Assembly: GCF_000237925.1 (NCBI RefSeq)
Contig: NC_031495.1
Span: forward strand, 16,007,749 to 16,071,748
Source: Schistosoma mansoni
Lineage: Eukaryota; Platyhelminthes; Trematoda; Strigeidida; Schistosomatidae
Direction of reading: 5' to 3'
DNA length: 64,000 nucleotides
Under the pieces are notes generated by a model, which saw nothing but the letters and a program-made list of their open reading frames with translations, did no database searches and was not told the DNA's origin. The stretch's first letter is position 1; each line of letters opens with the position of its first letter. The position numbers were made by a program, and so were the translations under genes. Below, one piece after another: positions 1 through 12,204 of this stretch.

Positions 1-506
1 TTAACGATTATTTTATTATTATTATTCAACTAAAGCCACATTTAATACTCTGCATAAATCTATGTATCTGACCTTCTTGTCTTCGTAGATTATCATACTT
101 TCCACTAGAGAATAATCTATTCAGCCTACAGAACCTCTTGTATATTGATGCTTTCTTAAATTACGTATTTCAAAGTTCGGTGCACTATACGTGATTTAGC
201 GTAATAACCAGTTATCTATTAAATCTAAATACAAGCACTAAGTCACCTGTGACTTAATGGAATAAGTATAATTTTCAAATATTATGTCCGTTTATATCCC
301 CATACTATGCCTACTTTGATCCGGATAACCACTTGACGTGTAAATAAAATATTAGTGGGTGTGTGGATCAACTTCTGATCAGTCCAGAAATATTGGAATC
401 AGAACTTGTCAGGACTAGTAATCACAATTATTTCGACATTTTATCCTCATGTCATACCAAATTTGTCCTGACAAACTGACAATGCATATTTTTCGTATAC
501 TTTCAG
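1..506. other. Presumed reticulon intron, nothing else recognised
   Basis: AT-rich sequence upstream of the first visible reticulon exon. It ends in a pyrimidine-rich acceptor (TTTCAG, 501-506). I see no further exon of the reticulon domain here. Confidence 0.5.
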
Positions 507-3500
507 TTCGCTGTACTGTTATATCTACTGACATACATTGGTGCCCAGTTCAACTTCTTAACTTTATGCATACTATGTAAGTTCTTTTTTAATGATAATC
601 CAGTTTTATGCATACCGAAAAGTTGTCCACTTTTTGTTGTTATAAGTTTCAAACATCAGAATAACACTGATTGATATCGGTTTCACATACATTCATATCC
701 CAGGGGATATTCCCATATTGTTTCAATATAAGCTCAATGTTGTGGTACGTCCCAGTAATGGCAGGGATTTGCTGAAAACACAAACCACTTTTTATGTAAA
801 CATATCCCTTCTAATATGGACACAACATGATTGCTCTTCATTTTTCACAGTCCGCAAATTTATAATAATAATGATAATAATAATAATAGTAATAATAATA
901 ATGTTAAACACATACTGTACAAAATGTCCTTTGGTTCACAATAGCTCTGGGTACATACTTTTATCTACACTTAGTCATATGTTCTTTTTTCCTATTTTGG
1001 TATTCTAACTAGCTATACTTTTATAACGTAGTACCAGATTACTGTCACTCATTATTCTTCTAATTGCGGTTCTTTTTGTTTTCATCGCAGTTACTTTTGG
1101 TGTCTTTTGTGTGCCGAAGTTTTATGAGCGCTACCAAGTAAGTTTTTTCCCAGATATTACATATACCCCGTAATAAAATTATTAATATGTTTATTATTGC
1201 CTATTTACTTTAAAAATAAGTTGCCTGGTAACCGATGTATATCGAACAATGTGATGTTAAACTTTATCTTGTTTTGATTTCGGGTTGTCATTTGGTCGTT
1301 TTTATTTCTCAACAACTGTGACCTCTCTTGGCTGAGCTCATTTACCAGGTACGGATTCGTGTATTTGGCTTTGAGCCTCACTTTGTGTGGAAGCTAGTGA
1401 TACTGCTTCATTGGTCAGACTGAAATAGGTGGAGCAACCTTCGGACTTGTGACTTGTCAACCGAAGGTCAAATGTCGTAGCCACTGAGTCCCTCACTTCA
1501 GTTCACACTATTTTAACTTTTTACCCATATTACGTTAATCGTCTTTACTATTGGTAGTTGTAATTAATTCATCATATTTACGTTTCTCTTCAATGACATG
1601 ATCTCTTGATCATAGTGTATTCTTAGAACCCATGATTATAAATATACCTAACTCAAAGGTTTTTCATACTGACAGGATATTCACAGGAATATCCCAAAAA
1701 TTATCTCGAACATATGTTTTCAGACTTTCCACGTATTTCACATGTTATTTCCTATTGGTCATTATTTACAGTTGTCCTAACTATGACTTTCACGTGTCGT
1801 TTTCCTATTGGTCAATTTTGAGTTGTCCTATTTATAACCTTTACGTGTCCTTTCTTTCCATTGGTTACTGTTCATAGACATCTTAACTGTATAAATATGC
1901 CTTGTCTGTGAATCATTTTTATTCTGCTTCGGACCCCATGAGCAATTCTCATTTAACGGCTGTGTTCTGAGTTATTGGAGTTGGGGAACAGTATTGGGGT
2001 CGTACTAGGATATCTGAATTTGGTCAGCCGGTAGAATTTCGTGTAGTCCTATCGCAATACGCAATATTTAGCAGCGCAATAATTCGCGACGTAACACATA
2101 CACTAATAAAATATGGAGATTATAGATGTAAATATGACTTTTGTAGACTTCTTTATTATCTAAATTATACTGAAAGTTTATAACGCACTAATCTGTTAAA
2201 CTTTTGGGTATCTAGAGATCTTCAGAATCCTTTGTCTCAAATTTATCGCGGTCATTATTCAGAGATCTTCTTACTCCATTCTTTTTAATCACGGATTTAT
2301 TATGATTATGAACTAGTAGTCATAAATGTAGGGAATGTCAATCCATCATATGATTCTGTCATTTTAATGGAAAGCATTGCTATAATTGTAGATTTGGGTG
2401 AGCTTTTATGATAATACATTGTTAATTAGTTATACTCATTTTCATTTGACAGATTTTCTATGTACAATATCTCTGGTATGAAACAGATTTAGTCTTTAAG
2501 CTGAAGTATTATTTTCTCAAAATAATATAAACAAGTTGAACTTTGAATTCATTCTGCAAAAATATTGTCAGTCTTCCTGTATATTGGTATAATGGTAATT
2601 TTCATAACTTAGTTGCAGGTTCAAGCATTCTCTTCACCTAGTTCAAATTTAGACAACTAGGTACTATCATTAGCAGCATCTTCCACGGTGTGGGCAACCG
2701 GGAAGTGATAACTGCCCTCATACTTCTAACAGCACTCAAGACCACTGTATTCATAATCAATCTTCTTCTTCAATCACTACTATTCCTTCTACCTTGACTT
2801 TCAACACTAAACTTCCTCTCTCGGTTTCCTCCTCAAGTGTCACCATGGCCAACGATTATAGTGCGCGAAACGCTGTCCCAGGTCTACTAAAACCTCGCTC
2901 CAAACTACACATTAGAACCTTCAACGTACGTACCCTATGCCAAATCGGTCAACAGGCCTCCTTAGCTAAAACCCTAGAATCTCGTGCCATTGATGTATGC
3001 TGTGTCTCCGAAACACACATACAGGATCCCAGTGTGGTCATTCACTTGACCTCACCTCGCCAAAATGGACAGCCAACGAAATACACCCTCCGTGTATCTG
3101 GCGACCCGTTGGCTAGTTCTCGCGGACTTGCAGGTGTAGGCATAGCATTAAGTACAAAAGCATAACAGGCACTACTAGAATGGATCCCCGTTAACAGTCG
3201 CCTGTGTGCTGTCCGGCTAAATGGCTCCATAAGAATTCGGAAGGATAGGGACACACGTCGTTTCTGCCTACGCTCCCACTGACTGCAGACATGATGAAGT
3301 GAAAGATGACTTTTACAGAAAGCTCTCTGAGCTTCTTCAGAAAGCTAAGCGCTCAGACATAGTAGTCGTAGCGGGTGACTTTAATGCCCAGGTAGGCAGC
3401 TTAAATCAAACAGAAAGACATTTAGGTGGGTGTTTTAGTATTCCGGCTCAACGAACCGATAATGGTGATCGTCTGTTGCAACTATGCTCAGACAATCGTT

Positions 3501-6500
3501 TATTTTTAGCAAGCACTAATTTTAAGCATAAGGAGAGACATCGTCTAACATGGCGACCACCTGCACCAAACCAACGATGGACTCAAATAGACCATATTGT
3601 CATCAGTCATCGTTGGAGAGGCTCAATAGAAAATTGTCGCTCGTATTGGAATACTTGTCTAGACTCTGATCACGCTTTAATACGAGCGCGCATTTGTCTG
3701 CGCCTCAATGGACGCAGGAAAAGTACACTAAGAAGACCCATTAGGATTGAACTGGAGGACGAGAAAGCCAAATGCGAATTCCAGAAACAATTGAGTTCAC
3801 ATCTAGGCAGTTCTGTAAACGAGACTGACCCAGATGCTGCTTGGAAAGACATACGAACAGCTGTGGAAACAGCAGTAACATCTATTAGTCATTTAAACCA
3901 TAGGGCTCCAAAAAACCAGTGGATTTCCTCTAAGTCTATTTCACTGATGGATTCGCGTAAACTCATCCCATCAGGCTCTGAACATGACGAAGAGCGTAAA
4001 CAAATTAGATCTAGGTTAACTACAAGTCTAAGGAACGATCGTGAGCAGTGGTGGGCAACGAAAGCAAAAGAGATGGAAAAGGCAGCGGCTTTAGGCAACA
4101 CCAGGCAACTATTCAGACTAATAAAGGAAACCGGAATTAAGAAGTCAAGTGTAAGTGAGACAATCTCGGAAAAAGACGGAACCCTTATCTGCTCTCAACC
4201 CAAACGTTTAGAACGATAGGCGGAACACTTTAAGGAGCAGTTTAGCTGGCCTTCAGCTACTGCACAACTACCCACTATTCCCAGAAAACCTGAATGGAAC
4301 ATTGGAGTAAGCCCCCCGACCCTACTTGAAGTTCAAAAGGCTATAGGTAATCTGAAACGAGGAAAAGCAGCTGGTCCTGATGGATTGGCTCCAGAGGTCT
4401 TTAAATATGGTGATCCAATTTTAGCGATTAGGTTGACTAATATTCTGGCTAAAATCTGGGAGACGGATGTAATCCCATCCGACTGGTCTCAATCACTGAT
4501 TGTCCCAATATATAAGAAGCGGTCAGAATCATCCTGTGATAACCATAGAGGGATTAGTCTGACTAACATAGCATCTAAAATACTAGCCTCAATAATTATC
4601 GGGCGCCTAACTAAGACTCGTGAACTGCAAACACGAGAAAATCAGGCTGGCTTCAAACCTGGTCGTGGCTGTATCGACCACATATTCACCATTCGTCAAG
4701 TTTTAGAGCACATACATGCTTATCGGCGTCCGACAATGATAGTTTTTCTTGACTTGAAAGCAGCATTTGACTCTGTAGACCGAGAGGTTCTTTGGCAGTG
4801 TCTGTCATTGAAAGGTTTACCTGAGAAGTACATAAACCTTGTGAAGGCTCTTTACTCGAACACTACCAGTCGAATGAGAGCTTATGGCGAACTGTCATAT
4901 GATTTTACAACCTCAAGTGGTGTCCGTCAAGGCTGTCCACTATCCCAATTTTTGTTTAACTTCATTATAGACCTGTTGCTGGAAATAACACTCGTCGACT
5001 GAATTTTCAGGAATTGATCTACCAGGGGGGACCACTAAGCGACTTAGAATACGCAGATGACATAGTCCTGTTTGGTGAAGACGCTGACAAAATGCATAGT
5101 CTTCTGTTAGAACTGAGTAATAATGACAGGATGTTTGGGATGCGTTTCTCCCCATCCAAATGTAAATTGTTACTCCAGGACTGGCCTGCGTCAACACCCG
5201 AACTAAGGATAGGGAGTGAAGTAGTCGAACGCGTCGACAACTTCACTTATCTTGGAAGTCTAATCAGTCCTAATGGGTTGGTGTCTGACGAAATCTCAGC
5301 ACGGATTCAGAAAGCTCGTTTGGCATTTGCCAAGTTACGTCACCTATGGCGAAGACGAGATATCCGTTTATCAATTAAGGGACGAGTATACTGCGCAGCA
5401 GTTCGCTCTGTTCTACTTTACGGCTGTGAAACATGGCCATTAAGAATAGAGAATACTCGTAGGTTACTGGTATTTGACCACAGATGTCTTAGAAATATTG
5501 CTCGCATCTGCTGGGATCACCGGGTAAGTAATAGTGAGGTTAGATGCAGGGTATTAGGGAATGATGGTAAATCAGTTGATGAGGTGATGAATCTTCATCG
5601 ACTGAGATGGTTGGGCCACGTGTTACGTATGCCTGAACACCGATTACCACGACGCTCTATGATGACTAGTATTGGGGATGGTTGGAAGAGAGTTAGGGGC
5701 GGCCAAACCAAAACATGGCATCAGTGTTTGAAGTCACTAACTTCTAGCCTGAGCCATGTTGGCAGATGCAGACTACCTGGTTGGGGTCCGCGTGACTATC
5801 GTAACCAATGGTTGGAGACTCTAGGTGACATGGCTCAGAATCGATTAAAATGGCGTAGGTGTATACACTCTTTATCTTCCCTTAAACCTTGAGAATAAAA
5901 TTGCTTCATAACTTTCTTCCTTCCTATACTATATCCTTATATACAACCTATAATTTATATACTACCACCACCACTAAATTAACTATTATGAATCCGGTGT
6001 TGATCTTGTTGTGCTAACGAGGTATGGCAACTTGGACCGATGCATATATGTGCCTGGTCCTACGTTGTAGCTGACTGACTGACATTAGCAGCATGTACAC
6101 ATAAAAGCACGTAGTTCAAAGTTGAGTACGTGAACCTAGACTTAACACATAAGTTATGTTAACACTTTTGTAATACTGATTGAAACATAGTTTACCAGAT
6201 GCGTTAATTCTCCATCCTCTAGATTTTATATTCCAGTACTTCGTTCTACCACATCTTTTCATTCCTCGAACCATATCCTCGGTGTTTATTCCTTTCTATT
6301 ATAATTACTTCTACATTATTTCCATTTCTTTTTCATCCATCTTGTTAGTTTCATTTTGTGTTTCCTTTCTTACTTTGTCTTCTCCCACATTCCAAGCTTC
6401 TGCTTTCTTCTTAAGTTTTGTTTGTGTGTTTATTTCACTGGTTTATATTTTTCTGGAATCGCATCTTCGATTCTTAGTGTTTTCTATTACCACTGATGCT

Positions 6501-7731
6501 GTTACTACACCTACTATGGGATTTGACCTGACAATTCCATCTGTCCGTGCTAATGGGGTATAACAAATTGAACCGATGTACGTATGCACCAAGTTTCTAC
6601 GTTGAGACTGGCTGACTTTCTTTCTGATGTGGTATGGGAATATGTCCCGGGCTATATATTGATTATTACTGAATCACGTGATAAAAACTCTCTTTTTATT
6701 TGTGAATTCCAGCCGGAAATCGATAAAATGATTGAGCTGGCGAAATCAAAAATACATATGGTATCATCACAGTAAGTCACTCTTTCACTGATGATATTTT
6801 GACAATTGGATCTTTAAATTATTGTTTCTGTCAGTTCCTATTTTGTTGGAATTGTTATGCAGTCGAATTTTTCGCCAAATTTAGTGATTTTAATTATCGG
6901 TTCATTACACAATTAGTGTCCAATGTATTACAATTATATCGGTTCACTATTGGTCTGAAGAAAATCGATCCACGCTTGTGAATAGCTAGCTTGGCTATCG
7001 ATTAAGTAAATTAAATTATATAACAGTAAAGTTGATCAGTTTGAAGCGATCATATGAGAACTATAGTTAGTATGGTGCTGAGTGATTTTCCATCTGAATG
7101 TGGACACTGTGTACTATTTCTTTTTCCATTGGTATTCTGAAGGTAGATTTGCAAAGATTTAAAGCATGAGTTCTTTTCTCACTATTCCTGCTTCTCCTGA
7201 TTGATACCTAGAAAATTAAATTAATTGCGCCATCACAACATACGGTATCATTCTAAGACATTCTTGATGTATTATTTAATTGTAATTGTTTACACCAGAC
7301 ATTTCTTTTATATACCTGACAGAACGAAATCCATTTTAAAAACGAGCTGCAGTCTGATGATAGGTTAGTATCCAACGATTCGCATTTCTTTCGTCAATTC
7401 ACCATACTGTATGACGATCACTCGTTGTAATCGATGGTATTTGTTTCATACCCGACATGGTTGAACCTCACACCGGTCACGGCTTCTCATTAAAACTTTT
7501 GGGGATTTCTTGTTTACGTCAAACAACAGTAAGCATACGGACTATTATTGGTAGTAACTGTGCCACGTCAGACATGTGCTAATACCTATCGTACAGGAAT
7601 TGTTTGTAAGTAAGCATATCTTTATATTCATAGTGAATCCTTGACTAATTAGCTTGTTTTTTTGCAGGTTTAAAACGCATCTCGAAAAGGTACCAATTAT
7701 TGGCAGTGGTCTAAAAGAAAAAACACAATAA
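507..7731 (+). CDS. RTN: Reticulon, C-terminal four coding exons (gene partial at 5' end)
   Basis: Four exons with AG/GT borders and matching phases: 507-576, 1091-1137, 6713-6771 and 7668-7731 (stop TAA 7729-7731). Read in order they give FAVLLYLLTYIGAQF..., then FTFGVFCVPKFYERYQ, EIDKMIELAKSKIHM and a tail ending GLKEKTQ. This follows the end of the reticulon-homology domain: the second hydrophobic hairpin, the VPxxYERYQ stretch, the helix EID...LAKSKI, and a short C-terminus. Reticulons are membrane proteins that bend and shape tubular endoplasmic reticulum. The linker and first hairpin must lie in exons before the window. The exons are 47-70 nt, so they are easily missed by ORF searches. 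No C-terminal KKxx-type ER signal is present. An AATAAA overlaps the stop and another lies at 7972-7977. Identification is firm; which reticulon paralogue it is cannot be told. Confidence 0.92.
1340..2120. mobile_element. Possible fossil retroelement terminal sequence in reticulon intron
   Basis: This block is less AT-rich than its surroundings. It has two short direct repeats containing CCTATTGGTC (about 1749 and 1806), a related CCATTGGTTA later, and a TATA-like TATAAATA near 1890, followed by a GC-richer stretch. That layout looks like a promoter inside a terminal repeat or solo LTR. No coding domain is attached and no clear terminal duplication was found, so both family and ends are guesses. 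Confidence 0.25.
2668..2679 (+). repeat. Left target-site duplication of the LINE at 2680-6082
   Basis: The 12-mer CATTAGCAGCAT here is repeated exactly at 6083-6094, directly after the LINE's GACT-type tail. The exact match and its position at both ends of the element make it a target-site duplication. Confidence 0.85.
2680..6082 (+). mobile_element. Full-length RTE-like LINE (SR2/Perere-like), ORF broken
   Basis: A 3.4-kb non-LTR retrotransposon with one endonuclease/reverse-transcriptase ORF, now in pieces at 2794-3165, 3299-4219, 4385-5002 and 5014-5892. The endonuclease shows FNVRTLC at its start, SETHIQD, GDFNAQVG and DSDHALI, the usual APE-type catalytic positions. The reverse transcriptase shows AFDSVDREVL, GVRQGCPLS and the catalytic EYADDIVLF near 5048. 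The C-terminal part has RWLGHVLRMPEHRLPRR, typical of RTE-clade proteins. Breaks are a frameshift between 3165 and 3299, a stop near 4217 and a small frame change near 5003. The 3' end carries a short GACT-repeat tail (6070-6082). Inserted in sense orientation in the reticulon intron. Clade call is good; the family name is an inference. Confidence 0.9.
6083..6094 (+). repeat. Right target-site duplication of the LINE at 2680-6082
   Basis: Exact copy of the 12-mer CATTAGCAGCAT found at 2668-2679. Confidence 0.85.
6180..6613 (+). mobile_element. 3' end of a second, related LINE (5'-truncated copy)
   Basis: The last 60 bases (about 6552-6613) closely parallel the end of the LINE at 6000-6082: a GTAT run, an ACCGATG-TA-GT--GC block, TTCTACGTTG and a closing GACTGGCTGAC. 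The upstream part is pyrimidine-rich and probably 3' untranslated sequence of a sister family. No coding domain remains. The left border is uncertain. Confidence 0.6.
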
Positions 7732-8260
7732 ATTTCTTATTTTCCAATTACAATGATCATACCGAGTCGTTCCAAGTTCTACGAACAACGATAAAAAATG
7801 TTCCAAAGCTAAACTATAATAATGCAATTCTTTTTCTTATATAAATATGATAAATGAAACTGTAAAGCATGTAATAAGTATAGTAGTTTTGTGCTCTTTC
7901 TCTCTCTCTCTCTCCACTCTACATTGCGTAAATTTTTCTACCAATTTTCATACTTCATACTTTTATGTTTAAATAAAACTAACTCCTTTCAAAGCTCGTT
8001 ATTCATCCCATGAAGAATAAGATTTGTGCTGTCATGAATGTTTGTCGAGATACATTTTCTATTTGGTTTCCGTTTCAAAAGTCCAAGTTTAGTTGTTGGT
8101 GTAAGAGGAAGAAGAAAGTGAATTGCAAAACTGCTCATTCTTTTTTTAACTGATCAGTATTTGTCGTCATCATCTCTCTCCTTTTTTTCAGCTGTGTTTA
8201 GATTACTATTTATTGTAATAAAACTCTGATTTCTTTCTTTTTATAGCGCTAAACAAAAAA
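7732..8260 (+). other. Likely reticulon 3' UTR
   Basis: Sequence after the reticulon stop, with AATAAA at 7972-7977 and another AATAAAA near 8217. It includes a CT microsatellite (about 7898-7914). The actual cleavage site cannot be read from DNA. Confidence 0.5.
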
Positions 8261-11200
8261 CTTCCAAGTGTGTATTGGGACTTTGATTTCGTATATTCAA
8301 GCAGAACTTTGTACCTATGCCAATATTGTTTGTTACTAGCTATACACAGACAAGCAAATTAAGTCAGTTTAGCGCACTTTCTGTAACTTTCGTCGTTATT
8401 TCTCTTCATGGTAAATCTCATTTGTTGTTGTTTACGGTTTTCACCGTCGTGTTTACCACTCCTTTTTGTTGGCTTCATTTATATTTAGTTATTCGTTATT
8501 TTGCCGTGTATCACTCATCACTCAAATGTTGTATTGGTATTTTTTTCTTCCATTTTCTGCTAAGAGCATTTAATGACACATTAGTAATAACACACACTAT
8601 TGATGTTATGCTGACTGTTCGACTGGTTATTGTTTAATGCTGACTGAAATGTCGATCTTTTTTGTAAGTGTTTTTTTAATTTGCATAAAGCCTGTTCTCA
8701 TTCAAAACCCTGTACCAAAAATAGATATGGTTCATAATTTATTACATAACTAGTGTTGTTGCTTCTTTATGAGGAAATACTCTTTTATTGCTAGTTAAAA
8801 TAATGTTAGCCTTTGTTATATCTTTTTTAATTATGCTTACTTTCAAACTTCCTGGCTAGGGTTATTTCAACTAGTGTCATGTAGTATCTGTTTGTTTAAA
8901 AGCAAGAATGAAATTATTTGTGCTTGGAAACAAATCTATGTATTTAACTACACTCACAGGGATTTAATGAATTACAGTATAAGTGGACATAACTGGTATA
9001 AACATATCTGGACACCTCAAGATGTGTACAAGTGTAGTTGTTATTGACGTCTTGTCGGTGAACATAATTCTATGTCCTTTCATCTTATTTGCTTTTTCAT
9101 CCGGCAAATTACGTTGTTCTACAGTGGTGTGCCCTCAGAAGGCATGTAAACAGCTTCAAATGATCGAAATGTAATCCCCAGTAAAAATTATGTGCATTTA
9201 TACAGTACCCTTCCACTAAACAAGCGGAAAAGTGCTTAGAAATGCTAGATATTACACTTTTATTGAACACTAAAAAAGGGTGGATAACATAACACATGAA
9301 TTCTCTAATTGGACTTCGATATAACTGGTGATGACTAGAGTATTAAGCTTCATTTAGTTTATTGAGGATTTCTGTAGTTGATTTTCATTTATCAATAATA
9401 CATAAGATTTAGCGCTAACACTGTTTACTGTATTGCATACTTCTAATTCTGACTTCATTTGTATAAACTAAACTGTTCAGTGAAAACCAATCTCGTAGTT
9501 AACTTCACACAAACATTGTGTTCTTACTGAATCTATTTTCTTGGCTTTTAATATTCTGCATACTTTAAAAATAAACTAGTTAAAAAGGACGTGTTTCTAT
9601 TTTTCAAATATATTGCTGAGGTAACCAGTATGTTGCACTTGTTAATGTTTACATGTTCAACTTCATTTCTCTTGTGATCCAACAGGATTCGATAATATGT
9701 CGATCTATTACCATTTATTTGACAATATTTATCTGAACCTTGATTATACAGAACTATGTGAAAGAACTTTATTCAAGTTTAATTGTCAAAATAGTTTCAA
9801 AATACAATTACATTTTTGTTACTTCTCTAACTATTATTAATTTCTAAGAGAATTCATCTATTGTCTATCACAATCACATCTTTTTTTAGAAAAAACAAAT
9901 CAGATATGGTTAGTTCATTTGGATCAATAGTTATTGTATCTACATTGTATAAAAAAAGGAAGTTTATATGACGCCAATGTAAATAGTTTAACGTGCACTA
10001 TAAAACACTTAAATAGGTGCTCCTATTTATACAAAAAAATCAATATTTACAACTAACTTTTAATTAACATTTTTGAAATGGTGAGTTAATATTCGAATTG
10101 TGTACTCGATAATGGTCAAAGTTCAAATAATTTAGAAATAATTTCTAAACATATAATGTTGATTACTCTAATCATTTGTCAAATTTATTTTGGTCAGCTT
10201 GTGACTCATTAAATTTTGTCTATTGACTAGTTTCTGTAACTAATATTGTTATTTTTATAGTTGAACAGTTTTTTGACTGACCTGTAAAAATTTCTAACAA
10301 AACTATTTCTGTTTTGCTGATTGATTTATGGGTATAAATCCGTCCCAGATTGAATGAAGCTGTGAAATAATGAGTGCGAATGTCTAGCCAAATGGTTTAA
10401 AATCATCATGATCTAAAGTTCCTGAGTTTGGGTCCATCGGAAAGCAGGATGCTTTGCTTAAAAGACTAGGATAAGACGTTTGTCAAATCTGTCATCGTCA
10501 TGATTCTACAGCTATCTATCGGTTCGTAACACAAACTTGTTCATAGTATTTAAGTGTTTAACAGGAATTAATGGTTATTCATCATAGATTGAAATTAAAA
10601 GAGAGAATAACTGAAAACAAGACTAGATTGAACATATGGTTAATCAAATAATCCCAATTAATATTTAAAATATGATATATATTATTATACATGGCAAACT
10701 AACTAACCTATAACTTGGTCTAGTTACAACATGTGATATAGCTACATATAATTTTTTTTCTTTTCCCAATAATATTGAATACCAAATAAGTGAGAAAGTT
10801 CCTTATAGAGTGGTACAGTTTACTGTTTGTTTTAATGTCACAATATTTCTCAACATAAACCTAGACTCAGCAAAAGTACATTCAAGATCATCTACATTAA
10901 AATGATCGCGAGTTTCATTTTCTTATTCTGATAATTTTATAACTACTCTGTATGTGTAATAAAAACAGTATGCAATAAATATAGGTTAAAGTTGTAGTTC
11001 GATAGTCCAGCTGATAAAAGAAAACGTATCAAGAGCTTAGATAATGTTAAATCGATCGGCAACGTGTAGTTGTATATTCATATGTTTGGTTAGCCTTTAT
11101 TGGCATATGCGTATCCGGATCGAATTGTTTCAATATTTGTCATTTACTTGTAAGTTTTATTAAATTTGGATTGTGGCTAGAAGTGGGGTTTAGGACATGA

Positions 11201-12030
11201 TTTTCGTCTTATTTGAGATCCATTAGTTCCATGTACCTACTTCCTAGTGTTGATGCTCAAATTGGGACTCGACGATTGAAAAGAAATCGACTGAGTGTGA
11301 ATACTAAAACGGGGTTGTAGGTACATCCAGCCAATAGTGCCCAAATAGGTTTAAATACTTGTTTTAGCTTCCACTATTTATTTTGCTAAAGCATGTAATT
11401 ATTTATTATTCAGAACTCAGATTCATATTTCATGAAGAAAATAGATTCTCAAACTAATTAATTTCTGATAATAAATTTTCACATGAATAGTAACCAATAA
11501 CATAAATTTTAATTCAGTGAGTTCTGTAATGTTCCTGTAAATTTTATAAGTATAGCTGATTGCAGCTTAGTGACTGAGTACAGTTTCATTTGTTCAATTG
11601 TGATACAAACTTCTGTATGTTGTGGCTTACGACAAAACATAGGCTCAAATTAATGTGGGTAATTTGAAGTCTCAAACCTGCTATCCACTAGATGAGAAAT
11701 GATCGCTATCACCAATAATTCACTGTAATTATGAAGGCAATGAGAGTTTAGCAGCAATGAAGACCTTCCAAAAAATATAACAGATGAGTTCAGAATTTCT
11801 TTAAAATTAGCAATAAATTTTACTGTGTTTGCTTCCGACAATTTTCCTAGTGAAAAGATTTGGTGTATATCAATGAGTCGCAACTGAAGGTCTTGGGTTC
11901 AGAACATTAAGGATTCATGGTTATGGACTTTTGAGAGTCTCAAGACTGGTTGGATATTTCACACCATTTTCGAATATTTCATTGAATACCCCCATCAATA
12001 ATACTAACTAGTTATAAGTTTTTTTGACTG
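8261..12030. other. AT-rich intergenic DNA, no feature recognised
   Basis: Open frames here, the longest at 8317-8637, are T-rich and hydrophobic with no recognisable domain or splice context. I see no RNA gene or repeat family in this stretch. Confidence 0.5.
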
Positions 12031-12204
12031 AGACCATGATTTGATTGATGTTAGACCACCACTGAAAACCTGGAAGCACTGGATGACCGTCTCGTCCTCG
12101 TGTGGGAATCCTCAGCAGTGCGCATCCATGATCCCGCTCGCAGGATTCGAACTCAGTGTTTCCAGGTTTTCACTGGTGGTCTAACATTAATCGATTCATG
12201 ATCT
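12031..12204 (-). mobile_element. Hammerhead fold-back repeat, family B, copy 1
   Basis: Inverted arms (12051-12073 with 12162-12184, nearly perfect) enclose, on the minus strand, a tRNA-like B box (GTTCGAATCC) and a hammerhead-like segment (about 12076-12119). The CTGAGGA core half is kept, but the second half reads GAGA instead of GAAA, so activity is doubtful. Each arm ends with the family's ATCGATTCATGATC-type end. Confidence 0.8.

Noticed and set aside
718-1008. 96-codon open frame between reticulon exons
   Set aside because: Contains an ATA/ATT repeat run (poly-Ile) and lies in an intron of the supported reticulon gene.
8317-8637. 106-codon open frame after the reticulon gene
   Set aside because: T-rich, hydrophobic low-complexity translation, no domain, no splice context; likely chance in AT-rich DNA.
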